Below are positions 1 to 7,552 of a DNA stretch of 64,000 bases, in pieces. The DNA lies in the NCBI RefSeq assembly GCF_030056705.1, contig NZ_JASHIC010000032.1, forward strand, positions 30,957 through 94,956, read 5' to 3'. A program made the translations under genes and the position numbers. Numbering within the stretch: position 1 is the first letter of the stretch; each line of letters begins with the position of its first letter. The notes under the pieces are model-generated. The model was not told the DNA's origin, searched no databases, and worked only from the letters and a program-made list of their open reading frames with translations. Source of the stretch: Flectobacillus longus (GTDB taxonomy: Bacteria; Bacteroidota; Bacteroidia; Cytophagales; Spirosomataceae).

Positions 1-71
1 GGGTAATGAGCGGGTGAAAAACTCACTAATAGCAAGCCAACAAACAACCATAAGAGCCTATTTTGTTTCAT
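1..71 (-). CDS. Membrane protein N-terminus, partial (possible inositol-phospholipid pathway gene)
   Basis: Only the first 23 codons are in the window; the gene runs off the left edge. The ATG at 69-71 overlaps the end of the phosphatidyltransferase gene by 14 bases, a sign of translational coupling. The visible peptide starts MKQNRLLWLFVGLLLVSF and looks like a first membrane segment or signal anchor. In characterised Bacteroides inositol-lipid clusters a PAP2-type inositol phosphorylceramide synthase lies at this position, so that is my guess. The visible residues do not prove it. Confidence 0.45.
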   Translation of the reverse strand, partial: MKQNRLLWLFVGLLLVSFSPAHY

Positions 72-765
72 TTTTACTTAACTCTTTTTGTGTGTATTCT
101 ATTCGTTGAATAGCGGTGAAGTTGGACAAGATAGCCACGATGGCCAACGGAACGGTAAATACTGAAATAGATTCAAACCAAGGTATTCTTTCACTTGGAC
201 CGTCTATTCTAAAATCTGCGCCAAAAACTGGTGCTAGTAAACCACACAACAATGCAGATCCTCCAATAATTACAATTCTTTCGGGTCTTTGCATCCAACC
301 AATTTCACATTTAATATTCAATCCTTCTGCTCTAGCACGAGTGTAACTCACCATTGAAGAACCAATAAGTGCTAAAAAGGCAAAAAATGAACTAAATAAA
401 TAATGATGAGCTACCAAGTAATAGCATATTCCCAAAAACATAAACATCTCGCTGTAGCGATCCAACACTGAGTCATAAAATGCCCCAAACTTTGAGGAGG
501 AATTACTTACACGTGCCAATCTACCATCAATCATGTCGAATACTCCAGCAAATAGAATCATGGCTCCACCCCACCCTACGATACTCAAATCGCCACGATG
601 AGATGCCTCAGCTCCATAAATAAAGATTCCTGCTGCACCAATATTCAACACTAACCCAGTGGTAGTAATCATATTGGGCGTAATTTTTAAGGCAATCAAT
701 AAATTTATAAAAGGGTTAATCAATTTGTATATTAATTGTTGCCCTGCTGATTTAAGTGCATACAT
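58..765 (-). CDS. CDP-alcohol phosphatidyltransferase, probable phosphatidylinositol-phosphate synthase
   Basis: This is an integral membrane enzyme that moves a phosphatidyl group from CDP-diacylglycerol to an alcohol. The full family signature D-x2-D-G-x2-A-R-x8-G-x3-D-x3-D is present at D77, D80, G81, A84, R85, G94, D98 and D102, between hydrophobic helices. The length of 235 residues is normal. It sits in one minus-strand run with myo-inositol-phosphate synthase and a PgpA-like phosphatase. That context suggests inositol 1-phosphate as the acceptor, giving phosphatidylinositol phosphate that the PgpA homologue would dephosphorylate. The family is certain; the acceptor is inferred from context and could instead be glycerol phosphate or serine. 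Confidence 0.87.
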   Translation of the reverse strand: MYALKSAGQQLIYKLINPFINLLIALKITPNMITTTGLVLNIGAAGIFIYGAEASHRGDLSIVGWGGAMILFAGVFDMIDGRLARVSNSSSKFGAFYDSVLDRYSEMFMFLGICYYLVAHHYLFSSFFAFLALIGSSMVSYTRARAEGLNIKCEIGWMQRPERIVIIGGSALLCGLLAPVFGADFRIDGPSERIPWFESISVFTVPLAIVAILSNFTAIQRIEYTQKELSKNETK

Positions 766-797
766 AGTTTTAAGTGATTTATTAATACTTGTTTAGC

Positions 798-3383
798 CTA
801 AAAATCCATTTTAAATCGTCCTCTAATGCCATATTCTGAAACTTGAGGGTTGTCTAGATAACTTAATCTTTTAACAAGATCCACTCTAAAAAATTTAAGA
901 ATATTACCTATACCAATACTAGCTTCCATATATGGCCCATTATTGAGCGAATGGGTAAGTAATTGACCTTCTTCATTGGTTGGGAATTTATACAAATCTG
1001 GGTTGAGATTCGGATTATTTTTATCGCTCAAACTACCATAGAGTGCTTTGAAAGTAATAATTTCACGCAACTTCAATTTTTTTACCAATGGTATTTTGTT
1101 GAAGAAAAATCCATTGAAATAATGATCGACAAACAAACCAGCGTATTGGTCACTTACAAACTCCAAGAAATTCATCAAGTTATAAGACTCCAACTGGTAT
1201 GAATATGATTGGTTGGCACGGTGAATCATCAATAAAGGATATGGAACCTTACCAAAAATTCTACCACCTTCGGCTGTCACATCAGTAAAACCAATGGGTG
1301 AAATAAAGAAACGTTTGTTTGCACGCAGCGTGATATTATGAAAATTATAACCACTATTCAAAATATTTGCGATGCCCAAAGTATATCTTGCCTGAAAAAT
1401 TGGATACTTATTAATAATAGGAATTCGGTAATTTTTACCTTGATAAAACTGTTCGTTTGGCGCAAATCTTAAATTAAAAGAAAGCTCCGTTGAAGTCACT
1501 GTTTTATCGGTAATCACTATGCCGTCAAGTTTTCCTACTTTTTGGAATGTTAAACTCCCTGCTGCCTCTTGACTCAAGTTTTTCAAACCTATTTCGTAAC
1601 TAATACCCGAACGAGATTCTTTTCGATAATCTACACGAAGGACTTTATTATAGGTCATTTTATCGTTTACCCCTCTTTTGAAAGACAATAAAAAGTTATC
1701 TTCCTGAATAAACTGCAACTCTTGCCCTGGAATACGAACTTCGTCTTGATAAGACACTCGTAAGTAATTATTAGGAAATTCGTAAATCGAGTTTTTCCCT
1801 AAATTATAAGTTAAAGCTCCAAAACCTTTCCAGCGTTCATCTTTGAAACCATAAGCCATATAAGTTTCAAAATACAATCTCGGATTCAGCTTTGCCATGG
1901 TTCGTCCACCAAGACGTAAACGAAATCCTTCAACAGGGTTAAAACTATAGAATGTATTGACAGGTCCTATTTCAAATGTTCCGAATTCAGAATATCCAAA
2001 CAAAAACAATCCAGCAATTTTCATCGCTCTTTTAAATGCTGGGACTTTCTGAATGCTATCTGCCATTTGGTAGATATTGGTTTCGACCCTACTGAGTTGT
2101 TGATGACGTGCTTCATTCCAAAAGCTTTCATCTCTTACATAAGCATTTTCGGTCAAGACATTCTTCTGAATAGGCTTAAAGTACTCATTATCAATAGGAT
2201 TATTCAATTTGTAATTTCGATAAGAAACAGCTCTTTTACCAATTACTCCACGAGAGTTTTCTGTTTTAAAGAGATTAAACTCAACTATTATTTCATCTTT
2301 TGCCAACATCGAAAACTTATTTGCAGTTGGCTGAAACTCCTGTTCAATTTCCATTCCCATCACAAAGTTGAGATTGATGTTTTTGGGCACTCCCATTTTG
2401 ATACGGCGCACAGCATAAGACGAATCCATAGCTACGTACATAGTACCCACAAAGGCAAAATCAGCTTGGTTTCTTGGTGAAAAACCTAGATTAATACATT
2501 TTACACCATCGTGTTGAAGCGTATCCAAAATCACAAATCGGTAAAATGTTGGAGATAATGGCGAAATTGGACTAATAAACTGTTGTGAAAGCAAACTGAT
2601 GTTATTATCGTAGATATTTACATCTTCGTACATTCTATTCAGATAAGCACCCATGCCATTGTTGTCAAGAAACTGTTCTAAGCCCACTTTCTTTTCTCCC
2701 TTGATATACGACTTTTCCTCTCTAGGACTTTTTCTAAAATAAACATCCGAAACTGTTTCTTTCAAGTATAGAGGCAGCGATACCTTTCCTGTGAGCTTTG
2801 CTGTGTCGAGGTTATCAAAGATAAATTGAAAGTTCTTAAAGATTTTCTTATTCTTGTAAGCATCGTCGATATTACTCAAATCCAACTGAAGTTTTTCATA
2901 TTTCTCATACTGATAATAATCCAAACCTTCCTTTCGGTTATCATCCTTGTGATCAATCACTTTTCTGATAAGTGCTACCGCTGGATTGTCTTTGTTACGA
3001 TATTTATCTTTTTTCCCTTTTACTACCACCTCAGATAAATTCTGTGTAGTCGAAGTCAAACGAATAACAATAGTTTGAGTTATATCTTTTTTGAAGGATT
3101 TAATTTCATTTCTATAACCTACAGACGAAAACTGAATTTTACCAGAACCGTATTCTTTTACAGTAATCATAAAATTACCATTCACGTCCGACTGTACACC
3201 TTGGGTTGTACCTAAAATGGTTACGTTGACAAATGGAATCGCTTCGTTCGTTTTATTTTCAGAGATTTTACCTTTGATAATAGTCTGTGACTGTGCTACA
3301 AAAGCACATGAGCACAAGAGAAAGAAGAATATGTTATTGAGAAATTTTATTTCTTGAGGGAGACTATAAAGATACCTTTTCAT
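798..3383 (-). CDS. DUF5686 outer-membrane protein with N-terminal carboxypeptidase-like regulatory domain
   Basis: The protein is about 861 residues from the chosen ATG at 3383, which gives a good signal peptide (hydrophobic stretch, then AQSQ). An upstream ATG at 3404 would add seven residues and is less likely. Residues about 35-120 form a CarboxypepD_reg-like beta-sandwich (IKGKI...AIPFVNVTILGT...GNFMI...SVGY). The rest matches the DUF5686 type, with a C-terminal half rich in alternating polar and aromatic strands ending in F, as in outer-membrane barrels. The start overlaps the end of the gtrA-like gene by 20 bases, so it belongs to the inositol-lipid operon. The function is unknown; a role at the outer membrane is inference. 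Confidence 0.8.
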   Translation of the reverse strand: MKRYLYSLPQEIKFLNNIFFFLLCSCAFVAQSQTIIKGKISENKTNEAIPFVNVTILGTTQGVQSDVNGNFMITVKEYGSGKIQFSSVGYRNEIKSFKKDITQTIVIRLTSTTQNLSEVVVKGKKDKYRNKDNPAVALIRKVIDHKDDNRKEGLDYYQYEKYEKLQLDLSNIDDAYKNKKIFKNFQFIFDNLDTAKLTGKVSLPLYLKETVSDVYFRKSPREEKSYIKGEKKVGLEQFLDNNGMGAYLNRMYEDVNIYDNNISLLSQQFISPISPLSPTFYRFVILDTLQHDGVKCINLGFSPRNQADFAFVGTMYVAMDSSYAVRRIKMGVPKNINLNFVMGMEIEQEFQPTANKFSMLAKDEIIVEFNLFKTENSRGVIGKRAVSYRNYKLNNPIDNEYFKPIQKNVLTENAYVRDESFWNEARHQQLSRVETNIYQMADSIQKVPAFKRAMKIAGLFLFGYSEFGTFEIGPVNTFYSFNPVEGFRLRLGGRTMAKLNPRLYFETYMAYGFKDERWKGFGALTYNLGKNSIYEFPNNYLRVSYQDEVRIPGQELQFIQEDNFLLSFKRGVNDKMTYNKVLRVDYRKESRSGISYEIGLKNLSQEAAGSLTFQKVGKLDGIVITDKTVTSTELSFNLRFAPNEQFYQGKNYRIPIINKYPIFQARYTLGIANILNSGYNFHNITLRANKRFFISPIGFTDVTAEGGRIFGKVPYPLLMIHRANQSYSYQLESYNLMNFLEFVSDQYAGLFVDHYFNGFFFNKIPLVKKLKLREIITFKALYGSLSDKNNPNLNPDLYKFPTNEEGQLLTHSLNNGPYMEASIGIGNILKFFRVDLVKRLSYLDNPQVSEYGIRGRFKMDF

Positions 3384-3777
3384 ACGTTTTATTCTTAAAT
3401 ACAAACCACTGATTTAAACCGTAGCTGTACACCACAAATACAATCACTCCAACTATTACTCGAACGGTAAGATAATGCCAAGAGCCAAAGTGTGTGAGTA
3501 AGGCAACCCCTCCCACATTCATGGCGGAATTACCTACAGCAACAATAGCATATTTGATACCTTGCCATGTTAAAGATTGCGTGTCTTTTGCCTGAAAAAC
3601 CCATGTTCGGCTTACCCAAAAACCAACGATAGCCCCTAGGATATTACCCACCAAGGTAGCCCATTCGTTATTAACCTGAAAACCTGACACAAGTGAAAAT
3701 GAGGCACTAAAGTCAACGCTCGTTGCAATACCCGACGCTGACATAAACTTGAGAAATATCCTGAGATATTTATACAT
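3364..3777 (-). CDS. GtrA family membrane protein
   Basis: This small protein of 137 residues has about four membrane helices and the two family landmarks R-T-W-V-F near residue 58 and Q-W-F-V-F near residue 125. GtrA-like proteins are proposed to move or position polyprenol-linked sugars, and often sit with lipid-head-group or glycan genes. It overlaps the preceding phosphatase gene by 8 bases and the following DUF5686 gene by 20 bases, so all three are probably translated from one transcript. Its part in inositol-lipid formation is not known and can only be inferred from position. Confidence 0.85.
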   Translation of the reverse strand: MYKYLRIFLKFMSASGIATSVDFSASFSLVSGFQVNNEWATLVGNILGAIVGFWVSRTWVFQAKDTQSLTWQGIKYAIVAVGNSAMNVGGVALLTHFGSWHYLTVRVIVGVIVFVVYSYGLNQWFVFKNKTYEKVSL

Positions 3778-4252
3778 AAAAATTAATGAGAAGAAGTAAT
3801 ACTTGTAAGGTTAAATTGGCCCAAATTCCAGCAGCTACGTCGTCTAGCATAACACCCCACCCTTTTTCATATTTTTCAAATGAACGTATGTTAAAAGGTT
3901 TGAAAATATCATAAATCCTAAATAGTATCAATCCTAATACCAAGTTGACCCAAGAGAATGGAATTAAGCACAAACTTAACCACTGACCTACTACTTCATC
4001 TATCACAATTTTGGAAGAATCTTCACCCCAAATTTGTTCTGTAATCTCAGATGCTTTGCGACCAATAAAGAGAAAAATAATAGTAAGTCCCACTAAAACA
4101 GCTTGATAGCTTATTGTATCTATAGGAAAAAGGGCATTTAATCCAATAACTCCCAAACAGGCTAGTATGGCTCCAAACGTGCCAGAACCTTTGGGTATAT
4201 AACCTACCCCAAGCGCTGACGCTATGATAATATGTAAACGTTGATGATTCAT
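3770..4252 (-). CDS. PgpA-like phosphatase, probable phosphatidylinositol-phosphate phosphatase
   Basis: The protein has 160 residues and is membrane bound. It shows the PgpA family landmarks: a glycine-rich G-S-G-T-F near residues 22-26 in the form GYIPKGSGTFGA, and an acidic V-I-D-E-V-V-G motif in the middle. Classical PgpA removes phosphate from phosphatidylglycerol phosphate. Here the gene follows myo-inositol-phosphate synthase and precedes a CDP-alcohol phosphatidyltransferase, so phosphatidylinositol phosphate is the more likely substrate, as shown for the equivalent Bacteroides cluster. The first gene of the run ends at 4360, 107 bases upstream. The fold is confident and the substrate is inferred. 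Confidence 0.85.
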   Translation of the reverse strand: MNHQRLHIIIASALGVGYIPKGSGTFGAILACLGVIGLNALFPIDTISYQAVLVGLTIIFLFIGRKASEITEQIWGEDSSKIVIDEVVGQWLSLCLIPFSWVNLVLGLILFRIYDIFKPFNIRSFEKYEKGWGVMLDDVAAGIWANLTLQVLLLLINFYV

Positions 4253-4359
4253 TGGAAAGAGTGCTCAAAGCCTCTAAAAAGAAGGAAAGAAAATCGTTAG
4301 CATCTAATTGAATGAGTTGGAAGTAAGTCAAAAAAGCTTACTTCCAACCTTTTAGAAAT

Positions 4360-5697
4360 TTATAGCTCTACGTCTTCTTCTACATTTTCGTAGTAATCCA
4401 TTCCTAAATTTGTAATTAACTCTTCACCCATTAAATAGCGAAGTGTGTTTTCTAATTTTTCCAATTGCTTGAACAAATCGTGGATTGGTTCTAAACCTGG
4501 CAATGTTTGTGGAGCTTTCCAGTAGAATGACAACCATTCTTGGATTCCAGATAAGTTTGCACGTTTGGCTACGTCAAGAAACAAGGCCAAATCCAATACA
4601 ATCGGTGCTGCTAAAATAGAGTCACGACACAAGAAATTGATTTTGATTTGCATTTGATAGCCCATCCAACCAAAGATGTCGATATTATCCCATCCTTCTT
4701 TGTTATCACCAAGTGGTGGATAATATTCGATGCGAACTTTGTGGTGAATATCACCCCACAACTCAGGATTTTGCTCTGCGTCTAAGATACCATCCAACAC
4801 ATTTCCTTTCGACACTTCTTTGGTTTTGAAGTTTTCTGGAGCATCTAATACCAAGCCATCTCTATTACCTAAGATATTGGTACTGAACCACCCACGAACA
4901 CCCAATGCACGAGCACGCAAACCAGGAGCCACAATAGTTTTCATCAAGGTTTGACCTGTTTTGAAATCTTTTCCAGCTATAGGCGTATGAGTCAATGTAG
5001 CTAATTCTTCAAGGGCAGGGATATCTAAACACAAGTTTGGAGCGCCCATTGCAAATGGTACACCTGATTTGATAGCAGCATAGGCATACATCATTGAAGG
5101 AGCGATATCTGGATCGTTACTTGCCAAACCAGCTTCAAAATTTGCCAATGACGAGTGCACCTCTTTTGCTTCATGGTAGATTTCTGTAGAACCACACCAA
5201 ACCATTACCAAACGCTCACAATCATTAGCGATTTTGAAGTTTTCGATGTCTGCCATCAATTCTTCAATCAATTCTAATTTACTGGTTTGAGGCTTTACAT
5301 TATTTCCTTCCAAGTTTTTTACGTAACGCTTGTCAAAAACCGCTTTCATAGGTACGATTTTTTCCAAATCCTCACGAATCAACTCCACCATACCACGTTC
5401 TAAAACACCCGCTTTGAGAGCAGCATCAAACATGTTGTCTCCATATACGTCCCATCCTCCGAAAACGATGCTATCTAAAGAAGCCAATGGTACAAAATCT
5501 TTAATTTTTGGATTACGCTTTTCTGTTCTTTTACCCAAGCGGATATTAGCCGTCTGAGTAAGAGAACCTGTCGGATGTGCTAATCCTTTTCTAGAAGCAA
5601 TAACGCCTGCTACAAACGTTGTAGCAACCGCTCCCATTCCTGGCATCAAAATACCAAGTTTTCCTGTAGCAGCCGAAACCGTAGGGTTCATATTCAT
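4360..5697 (-). CDS. Inositol-3-phosphate synthase (myo-inositol-phosphate synthase)
   Basis: The enzyme turns glucose 6-phosphate into inositol 3-phosphate using tightly bound NAD. The 445-residue protein begins with a Rossmann glycine motif (LGILMPGMGAVATTF, about residues 13-27). It contains the family segments around SLDSIVFGGWD, VMVWCGSTEI, the conserved GKDFKTGQT loop, and the later GWDNIDIFGW and NFLCRDSILAAPIVLDL. It is the first gene of the minus-strand inositol-lipid run and would supply the head group. A site resembling the TetR operator at 6675 lies 163-188 bases upstream of this start, so it may be controlled by that regulator. Confidence 0.93.
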   Translation of the reverse strand: MNMNPTVSAATGKLGILMPGMGAVATTFVAGVIASRKGLAHPTGSLTQTANIRLGKRTEKRNPKIKDFVPLASLDSIVFGGWDVYGDNMFDAALKAGVLERGMVELIREDLEKIVPMKAVFDKRYVKNLEGNNVKPQTSKLELIEELMADIENFKIANDCERLVMVWCGSTEIYHEAKEVHSSLANFEAGLASNDPDIAPSMMYAYAAIKSGVPFAMGAPNLCLDIPALEELATLTHTPIAGKDFKTGQTLMKTIVAPGLRARALGVRGWFSTNILGNRDGLVLDAPENFKTKEVSKGNVLDGILDAEQNPELWGDIHHKVRIEYYPPLGDNKEGWDNIDIFGWMGYQMQIKINFLCRDSILAAPIVLDLALFLDVAKRANLSGIQEWLSFYWKAPQTLPGLEPIHDLFKQLEKLENTLRYLMGEELITNLGMDYYENVEEDVEL

Positions 5698-6051
5698 AAT
5701 CTATTTGTAATATATGGTGAATTGTTCTTATAAATGCAACTTAGTAATTTCTAAGGGATTATCATTTGAGCTATGACAATCTTAACCTATATTTTACTTT
5801 AGGTATCTACTAAAATATCGACTAAAAAAACTTATTTGAAGACGAAAACACAAAACTTATCGACTAAATTCGTATTTCGGTCTAATTTTTATTCAAAAAA
5901 ATCAGGCTGTTGTATAAAAAGCCTAACTGCATTTAGTGGAAGGATATATGTTGGAAATAGAAAAAAGAAGAAGAATCTTTTAATAAAACAGTATTTAGAA
6001 AAAAAAGTTTCAACAGAAATCAGATTTTCTTAAATTTTATTTTTGTTACGC
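5698..6051. other. Intergenic leader between inositol synthase and TetR genes
   Basis: These 354 bases are very AT-rich and contain no convincing gene. They hold the second operator-like site at 5860-5885 and a half-site (TCGACTAAA) at 5818-5826. A 65-codon plus-strand frame through here is lysine-rich low-complexity sequence that reads through the operator, so I do not call it a gene. No clear TAnnTTTG box for the synthase was found on the minus strand. Confidence 0.6.
5860..5885. promoter_or_regulatory. TetR operator-like site, copy 1
   Basis: This 26-bp segment matches the site at 6675-6700 at 23 of 26 positions; the three differences are all C/T changes. It keeps the half-sites GAC(C/T)-AAA and TTTCGGTC as an imperfect palindrome. 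A half-site lies at 5818-5826. It is 163 bases or more upstream of the inositol synthase ATG, suggesting that the adjacent TetR protein regulates that operon. The repetition is observed; the binding is inferred. Confidence 0.6.
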
Positions 6052-6669
6052 TTAGGCAAACGATGATTTGATGCCAATGCCACTAATAAAGGTATCAATT
6101 AAGAAATCTATATGACGAATGTAGTCTTTCTCAATTTCAAACACTTCCATGTTCGATAGTTCAAACCCACGCAAAGAAGCCACAATTACTCGACTAAGTA
6201 CTTCGATATGCTCCTCTGTTTCGGAACGAAATTCCTCGTTTTCAATACCAAAAATAAGAAAATCTTTTACCAAGGCTAGCTCTTCATTCAGATGTTTTCG
6301 CTTTAGATTAAAAATTGTAATTGCATGATCCATAATCTCCTCCTTGAGTACCTGACTAAGATTACACATCTTCTCAAGTTTTTGGAGACGTGTCAACCAA
6401 TACACTTTCAATTTTTGTCTCGCTGTAACTTCTTTCGATGCAGCGATTTCGATAGACTCAAATAATTCTCGAATCTCGTTTTCGATTACTGCTTCAAAAA
6501 TTTCAATTTTACTCGGAAAATAGTAATATAAGGTACTTTTTCCTTTACCTACAAATTTGGCAATATCCTCCATTGTGGTCTTTTTGAGACCATAACGTTG
6601 AAACAAAACTTTTGCGGCTTCAATCACCTCCTTGATGATGATTTCGTCTTTTTGAAGTGTGTCAGTCAT
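6052..6669 (-). CDS. TetR/AcrR family transcriptional regulator
   Basis: This is a one-component repressor of 205 residues. The N-terminal helix-turn-helix is plain at about residues 15-62 (AKVLFQRYGLKKTTMEDIA, then GKGKSTLYYYFPSK), followed by an all-helical ligand domain with no recognisable ligand signature. The -7 box of its promoter (6698-6705) overlaps a palindromic site at 6675-6700, which fits autorepression. A near copy of that site lies downstream, upstream of the inositol synthase, so the inositol-lipid operon is a probable target. The upstream ABC genes are on the same strand and could also be linked. The ligand is unknown; a fatty-acyl or lipid effector would be a guess. Confidence 0.88.
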   Translation of the reverse strand: MTDTLQKDEIIIKEVIEAAKVLFQRYGLKKTTMEDIAKFVGKGKSTLYYYFPSKIEIFEAVIENEIRELFESIEIAASKEVTARQKLKVYWLTRLQKLEKMCNLSQVLKEEIMDHAITIFNLKRKHLNEELALVKDFLIFGIENEEFRSETEEHIEVLSRVIVASLRGFELSNMEVFEIEKDYIRHIDFLIDTFISGIGIKSSFA

Positions 6670-6674
6670 ACGAT

Positions 6675-6700
6675 TCGACCAAATTTGTATTTCGGTCCAA
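6675..6700. promoter_or_regulatory. TetR operator-like site, copy 2 (autoregulation)
   Basis: The site lies 6 bases upstream of the tetR start codon and is an imperfect palindrome with outer arms GACC and GGTC. It repeats at 5860-5885. A further half-site, TCGACCAAATTT, is at 6756-6767 over the stop codon of the upstream ABC gene. Overlap with the tetR -7 box makes repression of its own promoter the simplest reading. Confidence 0.62.
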
Positions 6701-6705
6701 AATTA
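6698..6705 (-). promoter_or_regulatory. Bacteroidota -7 promoter box for tetR
   Basis: On the minus strand this reads TAATTTTG, a full match to TAnnTTTG, about 30 bases before the tetR ATG. It overlaps the last three bases of the operator-like site. No clear -33 TTTG was found at the usual spacing. Confidence 0.5.
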
Positions 6706-6766
6706 TACAAGAGAATCCGATTTGACAATACATTTTAGTTTTTTTATCAGATTAATCGACCAAATT

Positions 6767-7531
6767 TTACTTTTTGTCTAAGTATTGATGAAAAAATTCT
6801 TTAATTGGAGTAATAGCAGACTGAACAAATGAGGAAATATAAGGATTTGTTGTTTGTGAAAAAATCTCCATAGGTGTTCCCAACATCAATAAATCACCTT
6901 TGTGCATCACTCCTATTCGATCAGCTACCAATAATGCTTCAATCATATCATGAGTAACAAAAAGGCAAGCAATTTCTTCATGTTTAATTAAAGAAACTAG
7001 ATTCTGACGCAAATGTTGTTTATTGATTGAGTCCAAATTTGAAAAAGGCTCATCGAGTAACAAGGCTTGTGGTTCTTCGGCGATGGCTCTTGCAATGGCT
7101 GTTCTTTGCTTTTCGCCTCCAGACACATCTTTGGGCTTTTTATCTTTGATATGGGAGATTCCACATAAATCCAACAACTCAGTTACTCTTTCTGTACGAT
7201 ACTCACGAGTATATTTTGTTAGCGATAAATCTATATTTTCCCAAATTTTGTGCTCTGGTTTAAGTTTGTAATCTTGTGGAACAAGTTTTATATCTGGCAA
7301 TTCACGAATGAGTCTATTAAAGTATAAGTCTATTAACTTGTTATCTAACCACATTTCTCCAGCATCGGGGCGGATATTTCCAGAAATCATGTTTAACAAA
7401 GTAGTCTTTCCTGAACCACTTTCACCCACAATTGCTAGAATTTCTGCTGGAGCTACTTCAAGTGAAATATTGTTTACGACTACTCGTTCATCATATACCT
7501 TTGTCAAATTATTAATTTTCAAAATACTCAT
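6767..7531 (-). CDS. ABC transporter ATP-binding protein
   Basis: This cytoplasmic ATPase of 254 residues drives a membrane transporter. It has Walker A (GESGSGKTT, about residues 36-44), a Q-loop (VPQDY), the signature VSGGEKQR, Walker B (ALLLDEPFSNLD) and the switch histidine in FVTHDMIEA. It lies 21 bases after the membrane-protein gene at 7553-9259 and so probably shares its transcript. The type resembles importer or lipoprotein-exporter ATPases more than the DrrA type encoded at 9340-10128. The cluster thus has two unlike ATPases around one membrane protein. The substrate cannot be told. Confidence 0.88.
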   Translation of the reverse strand: MSILKINNLTKVYDERVVVNNISLEVAPAEILAIVGESGSGKTTLLNMISGNIRPDAGEMWLDNKLIDLYFNRLIRELPDIKLVPQDYKLKPEHKIWENIDLSLTKYTREYRTERVTELLDLCGISHIKDKKPKDVSGGEKQRTAIARAIAEEPQALLLDEPFSNLDSINKQHLRQNLVSLIKHEEIACLFVTHDMIEALLVADRIGVMHKGDLLMLGTPMEIFSQTTNPYISSFVQSAITPIKEFFHQYLDKK

Positions 7532-7552
7532 GCCTTTATAGAGGGAAAAACA

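Noticed and set aside
4047..4331. Minus-strand 94-codon frame beside PgpA
   Set aside because: It overlaps the PgpA-like gene in another frame and lacks any motif.
5836..6033. Plus-strand 65-codon frame upstream of tetR
   Set aside because: It is lysine-rich low-complexity translation across an operator-like site, with no promoter or homology hint.
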